Shown in pieces: positions 17,032-25,871 of a stretch of DNA of 64,000 nt (its first letter is position 1; every line of letters begins with the position of its first letter). The stretch spans positions 55,841 to 119,840 of the forward strand of contig JAWXUU010000007.1 in the NCBI GenBank assembly GCA_044426085.1, in the 5' to 3' direction. A model generated the notes under the pieces. That model saw only the letters and a program-made list of their open reading frames with translations. It did no database searches and was not told the DNA's origin. A program made the position numbers and the translations under genes. Source of the stretch: JAWXUU01 sp044426085. Lineage in GTDB: Bacteria; Bacillota; Clostridia; Christensenellales; CAMQZB01.

Positions 17032-18177
17032 TTATTTCATTATTTCTCTCAGTTTTTCAAGCTGAGTTTTTAAAGTGCACGCAAATTCTTCGATTTCAGT
17101 TTGCGTGTTGAAAATTGAAAAACTTATGCGGATTGTTCCGTTTGATGTTATTCCCATTTCTTTTAGTGGACGAGATATTGGCTGTTTTGCCGAACATGCC
17201 GACCCCATGCCGATTATATATCCTTGCTCTTCGCACATGTGAAGTAGCGTTTCGCCACGCACGCCATCAAAAGAGACGTTTAAAATATGTGGCGAAGAAG
17301 TTTCGCTTGAATTTATTTGCATGTTTGGGACATCTTGAAGTTTTGCGATGATGATATCTTTGTAGCTTTTATATTTTGCGATGATATCAGATTGGTCTTT
17401 TTGCCAAATTTCCACCGCTTTTGCAAAGCCGAGAATTCCCGCAACGTTTTCTGTGCCACTGCGTTTATTTTTTTCTTGACCGCCACCGAAAACTTGGTTT
17501 TTAAGCTTGTTTGGGTTTTTGATATAAAGTGCACCTACGCCCTTTGGACCGTTGATTTTGTGGGCTGATGCGGAATATGCATCGACGTTTTCCAAGTTTG
17601 CTTTCACCTTACAAAACCCTTGCACGCCATCTGAATGGAAAAATGCAGTGGGGTGTTTTGCCTTTAGCATTTTTGCAAGCTTTGCGATGTCGTTTATTCC
17701 ACCCGCTTCGTTGTTCACATGCATAACAGACACCATTGCAACATTTCCGCTTGAAATTTTTTGCGTGTAGTCTTGCAAATTCACGCTTCCATCGCGGTTG
17801 CAAGATATCGTTTCAAAATCGTAGCCTTTTTCTTTCAAATCTTTAAAAATGTTGAAAACGGCGGGGTGCTCGCAAGCGGAGCAAAGTATTTTGCCGTGGC
17901 TTTGGCGTGGCAGATTGCCGAGAATTGCAAGGTTGTTTGATTCTGTTCCACCTGATGTGAAGATGATGCACGCAGGATTCGTGATTTTCATTCCCCTTGC
18001 GATTATCATTCTTGCTTTATCGATATTTTTTGAAACGGCGATTGAGTTTTTTGTTACTGCTGACGGATTATAAAATTCTTCTGTCAGAAAGTGCATCATC
18101 ACTTTTGCAACTTCTTCGTGCGTTTTTGTTGTGCCCGCGTTGTCTAGATACACGGGGTTTTTCATTTGATTTTCCAT
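17032..18177 (-). CDS. Cysteine desulfurase (NifS/IscS family)
   Basis: 381 residues, class V aminotransferase fold. Visible are the YLDNAGTT start, HSDGVQ (PLP contact), the PLP-binding Lys in SAHKINGPKG (about residue 195), and the catalytic Cys in GMGSACSAKQ (about 320), followed by the PLKEMG segment. It mobilises sulfur from cysteine as a persulfide. Placed directly before thiI, it probably serves tRNA 4-thiouridine synthesis, in the manner of NifZ. The first ATG has no strong Shine-Dalgarno; an ATG four codons further in is possible. Confidence 0.96.
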   Translation of the reverse strand: MENQMKNPVYLDNAGTTKTHEEVAKVMMHFLTEEFYNPSAVTKNSIAVSKNIDKARMIIARGMKITNPACIIFTSGGTESNNLAILGNLPRQSHGKILCSACEHPAVFNIFKDLKEKGYDFETISCNRDGSVNLQDYTQKISSGNVAMVSVMHVNNEAGGINDIAKLAKMLKAKHPTAFFHSDGVQGFCKVKANLENVDAYSASAHKINGPKGVGALYIKNPNKLKNQVFGGGQEKNKRSGTENVAGILGFAKAVEIWQKDQSDIIAKYKSYKDIIIAKLQDVPNMQINSSETSSPHILNVSFDGVRGETLLHMCEEQGYIIGMGSACSAKQPISRPLKEMGITSNGTIRISFSIFNTQTEIEEFACTLKTQLEKLREIMK

Positions 18178-18192
18178 ACTTTTTTGATGCGA

Positions 18193-20577
18193 TTATTTGA
18201 TAAAGACAACCGTTGCACCTGCTCCCCCTTCGTTGTATTCTGCGAGTTTATATTCTTTGACATGTTTGTTGAGTTTAAGTTCTTGCCAAATGCCTTCTTT
18301 AAGTTTGCCCGTGCCCATGCCGTGAATGATTCGAACTTTGTCGATACGGCGCAAAAACGCATCGTCGATAAACTGCTGAACTTCGCTTGCACCCTCGTGC
18401 ACACGTTTGCCAATGATATTTAGTTCTATCAATGAATTATAGTTGCCAGTTGGCGCTTTAGGCGTGAAGCTGTGTCGCTTCTTTTGTGGGATTTCTTTTG
18501 GCTTGACTTCTCTTAGCGGACGCAAAACGTTCGCCGCTTTTGCAGAAACTTCCACCATGCCAACTTGAACCACAATCTCTTTTTTCTTTAGGTTTATTTT
18601 TGTTATTTTGCCGACACTTCCAAGTGTTTTCACAAATACATACTGACCGATTTTTGAGCGGTTGATATCAAAAACTTCATAATCTTCTTCAAAAAATTCA
18701 TCGTCATCTTCTTCGATAACTTTGCTTTTTAGTTGGTTTTTAAGCTTGCCCGCTTGGATGACTTCCTTTTGGGTTATGTCGTTTGTGTTTTTTATGCTTT
18801 TGATTTCTTCAACGAGTTCGTTTGCTTCTTCGCTTGCCTGTGCGATTATTCTTCGAGCTTCTATTCTGGCAAGTTCTGTTATTCTGTCGCGTTCTTTATC
18901 TAGTTTTTCACGCAAGATTTTTTGGGCTTTCTTTTCTTCTTCAAGCTGATTTTTCAATTTTTGGGCTTCTTCGCGCAAGAATTCCGCTTGTTGCATATCT
19001 TTTCTTGCGTTGTCGATTATTTGGTCGAAGTTCTTTTTATCGTCGGAAATATACGATTTTGCACGTTCTATCACATATTCTGAAATGCCTAGATTTTCCG
19101 CGATTTCAAGTGCTTTGGAATTTCCCGCTGTTCCCAAAATGAGTTTATACGTTGGGCGATAGGAACTTTCGTCAAACTGCATTGACGCGTTTTGGATTTC
19201 GTCACGCGCGAAAGAAAATTCTTTCAACTTGCCATAGTGGGTTGTGAGGATTCCCGTAGAACCACAGCAAAGCAAGTCTTCCAAAACGGAAAGTGCAAGC
19301 GCAGAACCTTCTTCAGGGTCTGTTCCACCGCCAAGTTCGTCAATCAGCACAAGTGATTTATCGTTGACGTTTTCCAAGATTTCTTTTAGCGTCACGATGT
19401 GGGAAGAGAATGTTGAAAGGTCGTTTTCTATGCTCTGTTCGTCGCCGATATCAGAGAAGATACTTTCAAAGAAAGACACTTCGCTTCCTTCCCCCGCGGG
19501 AATGAAAATACCGCTCATTGCGAGAAGGCAGAAAAGACCAACCATTTTCATTGTTACGGTTTTACCACCTGTGTTTGGACCGCTTATAAGAAGGTATTTT
19601 GCGGTGTCGCCAAATCCGATAGAAACGGGAACGACTTTTTGTGGGTCGATAATTGGGTGACGACCGCGTTTGATTTCAATTTTACCGCTGTTATTCAGCC
19701 TTGGTTTTACCGCCCTTGTTGAGGCGGAATATTCAGCTTTTGAAAGTGCCACGTCAAACTGGTCGAGCGTTTTTTGCGTTGTTAGTAGCATTGGGGCGAT
19801 TTCGCACACAGTTTGAGTGTATTTTATAAGAATTCTTTCGATTTCCAACGCTTCTTCAATTTCGATTGAGCGAAGTTCGTTGTTTTTTTCCACAACTTCC
19901 ATAGGTTCGATGAAAACTGTTGATCCCGTTTGTGAATAGTCTTGCACAAGCCCTTTCACGAAACTTCTGTGTTCAACTTTCACCGGCACAACAAATCTAT
20001 CTTTTCTTGAAGTGACGATTTTATCTTGCAAATACTTTGATGTTTCTTTATCTTGAACGTATGATTGCAAAACTTTTTTGATATCGTTATTGATTTTTCT
20101 TTTCTTTTTTCTTAACTCGTAAAGCGTTGGCGATGCGTGGTCGGCAATTTCTTCATCCGATATGAAGATATCCAAGATTTTAGCTTCCAAATCGTAATCT
20201 TGATAGAGTTCGCGAGCTTTTGAAAGAAAGATTGGAATTTCGCCGTTTATCCCCTTTATTGTTTGGTCGAATTCTCTTGATACGTTCAAAAGCCTTCCCA
20301 CTTTTATTATGTCGGAAATTTCGAGTGCGGAAAGAACGCTTGCCCTTGCGAGAAGTTCCTTCGTGTCACCTGCATTTTTTAATGGTTTTTCGCAGTGAAC
20401 AAAGAGTATGTTAAAAGCCTCCGCTGTGAAATCAAGCGAAGTGATACTGTCGGAAAATTCCACGCAAGGGGTTTCGCTTAGGATTCTATCTTTCCCACCC
20501 GAAAGTTTTGCGAATTTTGAAATTTCACGCAAGATTTTATCGTATTCTAAATTTTTAAGAATTTTGTCTGTTATCAT
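18193..20577 (-). CDS. mutS2: MutS2 ATPase/endonuclease
   Basis: 794 residues, the normal MutS2 length. The core and clamp lead to Walker A GPNTGGKTVTMK (about residues 333-344), a Walker B with DELGGGTDPEEG, then a long coiled coil (about 520-620), a KOW-like segment, and a C-terminal Smr nuclease domain with HGMGTGKL. MutS2 lacks the mismatch-recognition domain. It acts on branched DNA and, in Firmicutes, on collided ribosomes. The gene ends 15 bases before the cysteine desulfurase start, so they share a transcript. Confidence 0.97.
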   Translation of the reverse strand: MITDKILKNLEYDKILREISKFAKLSGGKDRILSETPCVEFSDSITSLDFTAEAFNILFVHCEKPLKNAGDTKELLARASVLSALEISDIIKVGRLLNVSREFDQTIKGINGEIPIFLSKARELYQDYDLEAKILDIFISDEEIADHASPTLYELRKKKRKINNDIKKVLQSYVQDKETSKYLQDKIVTSRKDRFVVPVKVEHRSFVKGLVQDYSQTGSTVFIEPMEVVEKNNELRSIEIEEALEIERILIKYTQTVCEIAPMLLTTQKTLDQFDVALSKAEYSASTRAVKPRLNNSGKIEIKRGRHPIIDPQKVVPVSIGFGDTAKYLLISGPNTGGKTVTMKMVGLFCLLAMSGIFIPAGEGSEVSFFESIFSDIGDEQSIENDLSTFSSHIVTLKEILENVNDKSLVLIDELGGGTDPEEGSALALSVLEDLLCCGSTGILTTHYGKLKEFSFARDEIQNASMQFDESSYRPTYKLILGTAGNSKALEIAENLGISEYVIERAKSYISDDKKNFDQIIDNARKDMQQAEFLREEAQKLKNQLEEEKKAQKILREKLDKERDRITELARIEARRIIAQASEEANELVEEIKSIKNTNDITQKEVIQAGKLKNQLKSKVIEEDDDEFFEEDYEVFDINRSKIGQYVFVKTLGSVGKITKINLKKKEIVVQVGMVEVSAKAANVLRPLREVKPKEIPQKKRHSFTPKAPTGNYNSLIELNIIGKRVHEGASEVQQFIDDAFLRRIDKVRIIHGMGTGKLKEGIWQELKLNKHVKEYKLAEYNEGGAGATVVFIK

Positions 20578-20605
20578 GTTTGTTTCCTTGTTTTTATCAA
20601 CTTGT

Positions 20606-20634
20606 ATTATACTATATTTTCCACCTTATTACAA
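20606..20634 (-). promoter_or_regulatory. Sigma-A promoter for mutS2
   Basis: On the minus strand, TTGTAA (20629-20634), a 17-bp spacer and TATAAT (20606-20611), about 28 bases before the mutS2 ATG. Confidence 0.7.
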
Positions 20635-20727
20635 GTGGTTATCACGATTTTTACGATTTATTTAGACGCTTGTTGATTTTTCTTTTTTACGATATTTATT
20701 TGCTTTATTTTACCAATTATCCGCGTT

Positions 20728-20734
20728 TTCGACA
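20728..20734 (-). promoter_or_regulatory. Candidate 0A box (Spo0A binding site)
   Basis: The 7-mer TGTCGAA occurs on the minus strand, 40 bp upstream of the probable spo0A -35 element. This is the known Spo0A consensus, so autoregulation is plausible. A single 7-mer is weak evidence on its own. Confidence 0.4.
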
Positions 20735-20773
20735 AGTTTTTATACAATACGTCATAATTTTATAAAAAACCCC

Positions 20774-20802
20774 TTGTATTTTGTACAAAATTGTGTTATT
20801 AT
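20774..20802 (+). promoter_or_regulatory. Probable sigma-A promoter for spo0A
   Basis: TTGTAT (20774-20779), a 17-bp spacer and TATTAT (20797-20802) precede the ATG at 20835. No clear sigma-H promoter was recognised. Confidence 0.55.
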
Positions 20803-20834
20803 GTAGATACAAATAAATTTTATGGAGTTTTTTT

Positions 20835-21587
20835 ATGGATAATATTAATGTTTTAGTTGTAGACAGCGATTCTTTCGTTGTTTCTGAGTGCAGACGCGTG
20901 TTTTGCGGAAAAGTTAGAATGTTTGGTCATGCGGAAGATGGCGAAACTGCTTTGCGAATGATTGAAAATGGTGGATTTGACGTTTTGCTTATTGATATTG
21001 CTCTGTCCAAAATTGATGGGCTCACAATTCTTGAACGCATTTCTAAAGCGCCACGCTCTTTCAAAATTGTCGTTATGTCGGCGATGAATTCTTCTTTTGT
21101 GATTGAAAAATCTATGCAATATGGGGCTAGTTATTTTCTTACCAAGCCTGTTTCTTGCGAGATTTTGCCAGAGCTTATAAAAAGAATTTTTGAAGACGGC
21201 AAAATTGACAACCCTTCACTGCTTTCCAAAAGCACTTCAAGCAAAAATCTTGATGAAAAGATTGCAAACATCTTTATGACAATTGGTATTCCGCCACACA
21301 TTCGCGGGTATTCTTATTTGCGAGAAGCGATTAAACTTGCCGTTGCAAAGCCTGTTATCATTTCTTCAATAACAAAAGAACTGTATCCTAGCGTTGCGGA
21401 AATTATGTCTTCTTCGCCAAGCAAGGTGGAGCGTGCAATTCGTCACGCAATCGACGTTGCATGGACGCGTGGCAAATCGGATAAGCTTGGGCAGATTTTA
21501 GGTGTTAAGGTTTACGTTTCAATGAAGCCGACAAATGGGGAATTTATCGCCCTTATTGCGGATAAACTGCTTTTGGAATCAATTTGA
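20835..21587 (+). CDS. spo0A: Spo0A sporulation master regulator
   Basis: 250 residues. Receiver domain (1-120): acidic pocket Asp10/Asp12, phosphoacceptor Asp54 in LLIDIAL, conserved Lys104 in FLTKP. C-terminal Spo0A DNA-binding domain (about 140-250): GIPPHIRGY (151-159), the SITKELYPSVAE helix, and the recognition region SKVERAIRHAIDVAW. Phosphorylated Spo0A binds 0A boxes and starts sporulation. The DNA-binding half is highly conserved. The receiver is more divergent, with LSKIDG in place of the usual MPxxDG. The usual spoIVB neighbour is missing; mutS2 is divergent and a hydratase gene is convergent. Confidence 0.95.
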   Translation: MDNINVLVVDSDSFVVSECRRVFCGKVRMFGHAEDGETALRMIENGGFDVLLIDIALSKIDGLTILERISKAPRSFKIVVMSAMNSSFVIEKSMQYGASYFLTKPVSCEILPELIKRIFEDGKIDNPSLLSKSTSSKNLDEKIANIFMTIGIPPHIRGYSYLREAIKLAVAKPVIISSITKELYPSVAEIMSSSPSKVERAIRHAIDVAWTRGKSDKLGQILGVKVYVSMKPTNGEFIALIADKLLLESI

Positions 21588-21628
21588 TATACATATGAAA
21601 ATTTTATAAATTACAGTGTACAAAATGC

Positions 21629-21667
21629 AAAAAAGAGAAACGATTTATTTCGTTTCTCTTTTTTTGC
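21629..21667. terminator. Bidirectional terminator between spo0A and the hydratase gene
   Basis: Arms AAAAAAGAGAAACGA / TCGTTTCTCTTTTTT (about 21629-21643 and 21650-21664), flanked by A- and T-runs, lie between two convergent genes. Confidence 0.9.
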
Positions 21668-21713
21668 TTTTTTATTTGCGTTATTATTCGCTTTATTATT
21701 TGCTTTATTATTT
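21666..21713 (-). repeat. Four 12-bp tandem repeats that contain the hydratase stop codons
   Basis: On the minus strand the unit AAATAATAAAGC occurs four times with few changes (21702-21713, 21690-21701, 21678-21689, 21666-21677). The first unit holds the real stop as a double TAATAA. Because 12 is a multiple of three, three of the four units repeat the in-frame double stop, and the last keeps a single stop. Confidence 0.85.
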
Positions 21714-23942
21714 GTTTTCGTTTGCGTAGTGGTTCATCAGACAACCTGCGAGAATGATTTTTCTTTCTTCATCACTCATGTTATCAAGATACAGCATAAT
21801 TTCAGAAACAACGCCGTCTCTTATGAGTTTTGCAGGAACTTCATATGCGCCTGATTCAACGATTTTATCGATGTTATCGATATAGACAAAGTCGCCCACT
21901 TCAAACGTGTTTTCTTTTATGATAAGTGGAAGCATGCCCCAGTTCATAAGGTTGCTTCTGTATCTTTTTGTTGCGTATTCACACGCGATATTTGCAACAC
22001 CGCCGAGAACTCTTTGGCAAGATGCGGCTTGTTCCCTAGCAGAGCCATCACCTGGTTTATTTGCGAAAATGAAGCTGCCGAAGTTGAAGTTTTCAGCATC
22101 TGTTCTGCCAACTGCGTCCATTGCTTTTTTGAAATCATCAGCGATTTTGCCATCTCTTCTTTCACCTTCGCTTTTGAAAATCTCTTGTGCTCTGCCAACG
22201 TATTTTGGGTCTTTTCTTGAAAGTGTGTAGGTTGCAAGCATTTGTGGATTAGAACGATATGAAGATGTGTCGCCCGATGGGATAAGTTCGTCGGTTGTTG
22301 TCACTTCGTCGGTGATAACGCACGCTGATTTCATAAGCACTGATTTTGCAAGTGAAACTTGTTGTGGCCAGTCGGTGATGTTTGGACCTAGCACCAACGA
22401 TTCTTCTTCTTTTGCTTTTTCGTAGCCTTGGAAAATTCTGCTTTGATAAACTGCTTTATCGAAATAGAATTTTTTAGGTTCGTTTTGATATTCAACTTCT
22501 GTTGCAGCAGTCAAATAGCCTTGATTTTTCGATGTTGCGGCAATAGAGCGAGCGTCCATAAGCGCAACTGATGCGATTTGATTGCTTGCTGGTTTTGAGC
22601 CTTCACGTTGTGGGAAATTACGCGTTGTGTGGCGGATAGAGAATGATTGGTGGCTTGGAACGTCCCCCGCACCAAAACATGGTCCACAGAATGCCGTTTT
22701 CACAATTGCGCCACTAGACATAAGTGAAGAAATTGTGCCGTTTTTCACAAGTTCTTGATAAACCGCTTGGCTTGATGGGTAAACTTGAAGTGAATATTTA
22801 TCAAAGCCGATGCTGTCACCTTGCAAGATTTGTGAAGCTTCCACTATGTTTTCAAACGTGCCACCAGCACAGCCTGCAATTACGCCTTGGTCGACATAAA
22901 CTTTGCCGTTGTGGATTTTTGAAAGCAAGTTTAGTGTAAGTTTTTTGTTTTCTGTTTGTGCGAGTGCTTTTTCTTCCACTTCTTTCAAAATATCATATGG
23001 ATTTTTGCAAACATCTTCGATTGTGAAAACGTTTGATGGGTGGAAAGGCATTGCTATCATTGGTTTTATGCTTGAAAGGTCAACTTCGATTGCACCATCA
23101 AACATTGCGATAGATTCTTCTTTTAGTTCTTTATATTCTTCTTCTCTGCCAAAGTCGGCAAGATATTCGCGAGTTTTTTCATCTGTTTCCCAGATTGAAG
23201 ATAGGCATGTTGTTTCTGTTGTCATAACGTCGATACCTATTCTGAATTCCATAGAAAGCTTTTCTGCGCCGTCACCCATGAATTCCATAACTTTATTTTT
23301 CACAAAGCCGTTTTTGAAAGTTTCGCCAATGATTGCAAGTGCGACGTCTTGTGGGCCTACGCCTTGTTGAACTTCGCCTGTCAAAATCACTGCAACAACT
23401 TCTGGCTTTTTAATATCGTATGTTCTTGATAGAATTTGTTTCACAAGTTCTGGTCCGCCTTCGCCGATTGCCATTGTGCCTAGAGCACCGTATCTTGTGT
23501 GGCTGTCTGAACCGAGAATCATTTTTTCGCCACCAGCGACCATTTCACGCATGTATTGATGAATTACTGCAACGTGTGGTGGAACGAAAATTCCGCCGTA
23601 TTTTTTTGCGGCAGTAAGACCGAAAATGTGGTCGTCTTCGTTGATTGTTCCGCCAACAGCACAAAGGGAGTTGTGACAGTTTGTGAGAACGTATGGCACT
23701 GGGAATTTTTCAAGACCTGACGCTCTTGCTGTTTGCACAATACCAACATATGTGATATCGTGTGAACACAGTGCGTCGAATTTTATTTTATAATCTTCAC
23801 CTTGTCCGCTGTTGTGTTTTTCCATTATTTTTGTGGCGATTGGACTGCCAATTTTGCTTGAATCCATGTTTGCAACTTCGCTTGCACTCATTATGCTTTT
23901 GCCACCAGCAACGTAAACTTTTCCGCTTGTTAGTTTGATCAT
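21708..23942 (-). CDS. Aconitase-family hydratase (YbhJ-like)
   Basis: 744 residues. It contains domains 1-3 and the swivelling domain 4 of aconitases in one chain. The iron-sulfur Cys residues are seen in CAGGTFEN and CGPCFGAGD, with SDSHTRYGALG and GPQDVALAI as further family signatures. It resembles the hydratase group typified by E. coli YbhJ rather than classical AcnA, so the substrate (citrate/isocitrate or another hydroxy-acid) is open. ATG 23942 is chosen because AAAGGAG lies just before it; an in-frame GTG 18 bases upstream would lie before that site. No other TCA-cycle gene is nearby. Confidence 0.88.
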   Translation of the reverse strand: MIKLTSGKVYVAGGKSIMSASEVANMDSSKIGSPIATKIMEKHNSGQGEDYKIKFDALCSHDITYVGIVQTARASGLEKFPVPYVLTNCHNSLCAVGGTINEDDHIFGLTAAKKYGGIFVPPHVAVIHQYMREMVAGGEKMILGSDSHTRYGALGTMAIGEGGPELVKQILSRTYDIKKPEVVAVILTGEVQQGVGPQDVALAIIGETFKNGFVKNKVMEFMGDGAEKLSMEFRIGIDVMTTETTCLSSIWETDEKTREYLADFGREEEYKELKEESIAMFDGAIEVDLSSIKPMIAMPFHPSNVFTIEDVCKNPYDILKEVEEKALAQTENKKLTLNLLSKIHNGKVYVDQGVIAGCAGGTFENIVEASQILQGDSIGFDKYSLQVYPSSQAVYQELVKNGTISSLMSSGAIVKTAFCGPCFGAGDVPSHQSFSIRHTTRNFPQREGSKPASNQIASVALMDARSIAATSKNQGYLTAATEVEYQNEPKKFYFDKAVYQSRIFQGYEKAKEEESLVLGPNITDWPQQVSLAKSVLMKSACVITDEVTTTDELIPSGDTSSYRSNPQMLATYTLSRKDPKYVGRAQEIFKSEGERRDGKIADDFKKAMDAVGRTDAENFNFGSFIFANKPGDGSAREQAASCQRVLGGVANIACEYATKRYRSNLMNWGMLPLIIKENTFEVGDFVYIDNIDKIVESGAYEVPAKLIRDGVVSEIMLYLDNMSDEERKIILAGCLMNHYANENK

Positions 23943-23981
23943 ATAATCTCCTTTGCACACTTGCGTATGTTATTATATATT

Positions 23982-24010
23982 ATTATAGCGGTATATTTTG
24001 AATTTCTCAA
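23982..24010 (-). promoter_or_regulatory. Probable sigma-A promoter for the hydratase gene
   Basis: On the minus strand, TTGAGA (24005-24010), a 17-bp spacer and TATAAT (23982-23987). It overlaps a 12-bp inverted repeat that could be an operator. Confidence 0.6.
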
Positions 24011-24031
24011 GTATATACCGCTATTTTTTTA
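23985..24031. terminator. 12-bp perfect inverted repeat, atp operon terminator or operator
   Basis: ATAGCGGTATAT (23985-23996) and its exact complement (24013-24024) form a hairpin with a 16-base loop. It lies after atpC but the T-run is on the plus-strand side, so a clean minus-strand terminator is not certain. It also straddles the hydratase promoter. Confidence 0.5.
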
Positions 24032-24062
24032 CTTTTTATACACAAATATATTTTTTTCGATA

Positions 24063-24479
24063 TCACATATCCATTCCGTGACGATTTTTTACTTGCAATC
24101 TGCCAAAAGCACGGGCAAGTGAAGCTTTTGAAAGCTTATATTCTTGCAAACTGCGTTTTTGACGCATGATTTCCTTGCTCTTTTCAATCTCCGCAATGGC
24201 ACGTTTTTCTTCGATATCTTCAGGGTTTTCAGCTTCTTGCGAAAGAACAACAACACCTGCTGGTGTAACTTCCACAAAGCCGTCACTTGCATAGGCATAG
24301 TGCCATTTTTTATCGTAGAAATATCGCATTTCGCCCGGGCTTAGTTCTGTCACGGTTGTTGCCATGCCAGGAAGGATGCCCATTTCGCCATCGATTGAGC
24401 TTATTACCACCATTTCTACATCACCTTCGAAATATTTTTTTTCTGGCGTGATGATTTCCAAATGCAATGTTTTATTCAT
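24063..24479 (-). CDS. atpC: ATP synthase F1 epsilon subunit
   Basis: 138 residues. The N-terminal beta-sandwich (about 1-85) includes LEIITPEKKYFEGDVE and the GEMGILPGMA signature. A C-terminal helical hairpin follows (about 90-135). Epsilon is part of the central rotor stalk and regulates ATP hydrolysis. It is the last gene of the atp operon and follows atpD by three bases. Confidence 0.96.
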   Translation of the reverse strand: MNKTLHLEIITPEKKYFEGDVEMVVISSIDGEMGILPGMATTVTELSPGEMRYFYDKKWHYAYASDGFVEVTPAGVVVLSQEAENPEDIEEKRAIAEIEKSKEIMRQKRSLQEYKLSKASLARAFGRLQVKNRHGMDM

Positions 24480-24482
24480 AAT

Positions 24483-25871
24483 TTATAGCGTTTTCGCCTT
24501 TGCAATCGCTTCATCAAGTGTTCCCACCATGAAGAATGCTTGTTCTGGAATATCGTCAACTTCACCCGCCAAAATTCTTTTGAAACTTGAAATTGTGTCG
24601 GAAAGTTTGACATATTTGCCTTTGACGCCCGTGAAGATTTCTGAAACGAAGAATGGTTGAGACATGAATCTTTGAATTCTTCTTGCACGGTTAACAACGT
24701 TTTTATCATCATCAGAAAGTTCTTCCATACCAAGGATTGCGATGATATCTTGAAGTTCTTTATACCTTTGCAAAACTTCGACAACTTTTGATGCAACTTC
24801 GTAGTGTTCTTCGCCAACTATTTCTGGCGTAAGGATTCTAGAGTTTGATTCAAGTGGGTCGATTGCTGGATAAATACCTTGTTCAACCACTTTTCTTGAT
24901 AGAACTGTTGTTGCATCCAAATGCGAGAAGATTGTGCTTGGGGCTGGATCGGTAAGGTCATCGGCTGGAACATATATCGCTTGGATTGATGTGATTGAGC
25001 CGTTTTTTGTTGATGTGATACGTTCTTGAAGTTGACCCATTTCTGTTGCAAGCGTTGGTTGATAACCTACTTGCGATGGCATTCTGCCAAGAAGTGCGGA
25101 AACTTCACTGCCCGCTTGGATATAACGATAGATGTTATCGATAAACAGCAAAACGTCTTGTTTCTTTTCTTCTCTGAAATATTCAGCTTGAGTGAGTCCT
25201 GTTAGGGCAACTCTCATTCTTGCGCCTGGTGGTTCGTTCATTTGACCAAACACTAGGCTTGTTTTGTCAAGCGTGCCTGACTGTGTCATTTCTTCAACCA
25301 TGTCGATAGCTTCTCTGCTTCTTTCGCCGACACCAGTGAAGATAGAATATCCGCCGTGAACTGTTGCGATGTTTCTTATCATTTCCATAATAAGAACGGT
25401 TTTGCCAACACCTGCTCCGCCAAATAGACCGATTTTACCACCCTTTGCATACGGCGCAAGAAGGTCGATAACTTTTATGCCTGTTTCCAAGATATCTGTT
25501 ATTGGTTTTTGGTCGTAGAACGCTGGTGGTGCTGCGTGGATGTTGTTTTTCTTTATGCCGACGATTTCGCCACCTTTATCAAGTGGTTCGCCAAGCACGT
25601 TCATAACTCTGCCAAGTGTGTTTTCGCCAACGGGAACTTTGATACCTTCACCTGTCGCCAAAACGTCTTGACCGCGAGAAAGCCCTTCGGTGAAGCTGAT
25701 TGATATGCAACGAACTGTTTTTTCGTCGATATGCATGAACACTTCAAGTGCGACTTCTCTTTCTTCATCTTTAATGATGAGTTTTTCATATATTTTCGGA
25801 AGTTGGTTTTCAAACCTTACGTCGATAACCGGTCCGATAATCTGTGTGATTTTTCCTATATTTTCTTTCAT
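24483..25871 (-). CDS. atpD: ATP synthase F1 beta subunit
   Basis: 462 residues. Walker A is GGAGVGKTVLIME (about residues 154-166), the catalytic Glu lies in GVGERSREA, Walker B in LLFIDNIYRY, and the DELSEED-like segment reads MEELSDDDK. It carries the catalytic nucleotide sites of F1. Its ATG overlaps the atpG stop (ATGA), indicating coupled translation. Full length. Confidence 0.98.
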   Translation of the reverse strand: MKENIGKITQIIGPVIDVRFENQLPKIYEKLIIKDEEREVALEVFMHIDEKTVRCISISFTEGLSRGQDVLATGEGIKVPVGENTLGRVMNVLGEPLDKGGEIVGIKKNNIHAAPPAFYDQKPITDILETGIKVIDLLAPYAKGGKIGLFGGAGVGKTVLIMEMIRNIATVHGGYSIFTGVGERSREAIDMVEEMTQSGTLDKTSLVFGQMNEPPGARMRVALTGLTQAEYFREEKKQDVLLFIDNIYRYIQAGSEVSALLGRMPSQVGYQPTLATEMGQLQERITSTKNGSITSIQAIYVPADDLTDPAPSTIFSHLDATTVLSRKVVEQGIYPAIDPLESNSRILTPEIVGEEHYEVASKVVEVLQRYKELQDIIAILGMEELSDDDKNVVNRARRIQRFMSQPFFVSEIFTGVKGKYVKLSDTISSFKRILAGEVDDIPEQAFFMVGTLDEAIAKAKTL

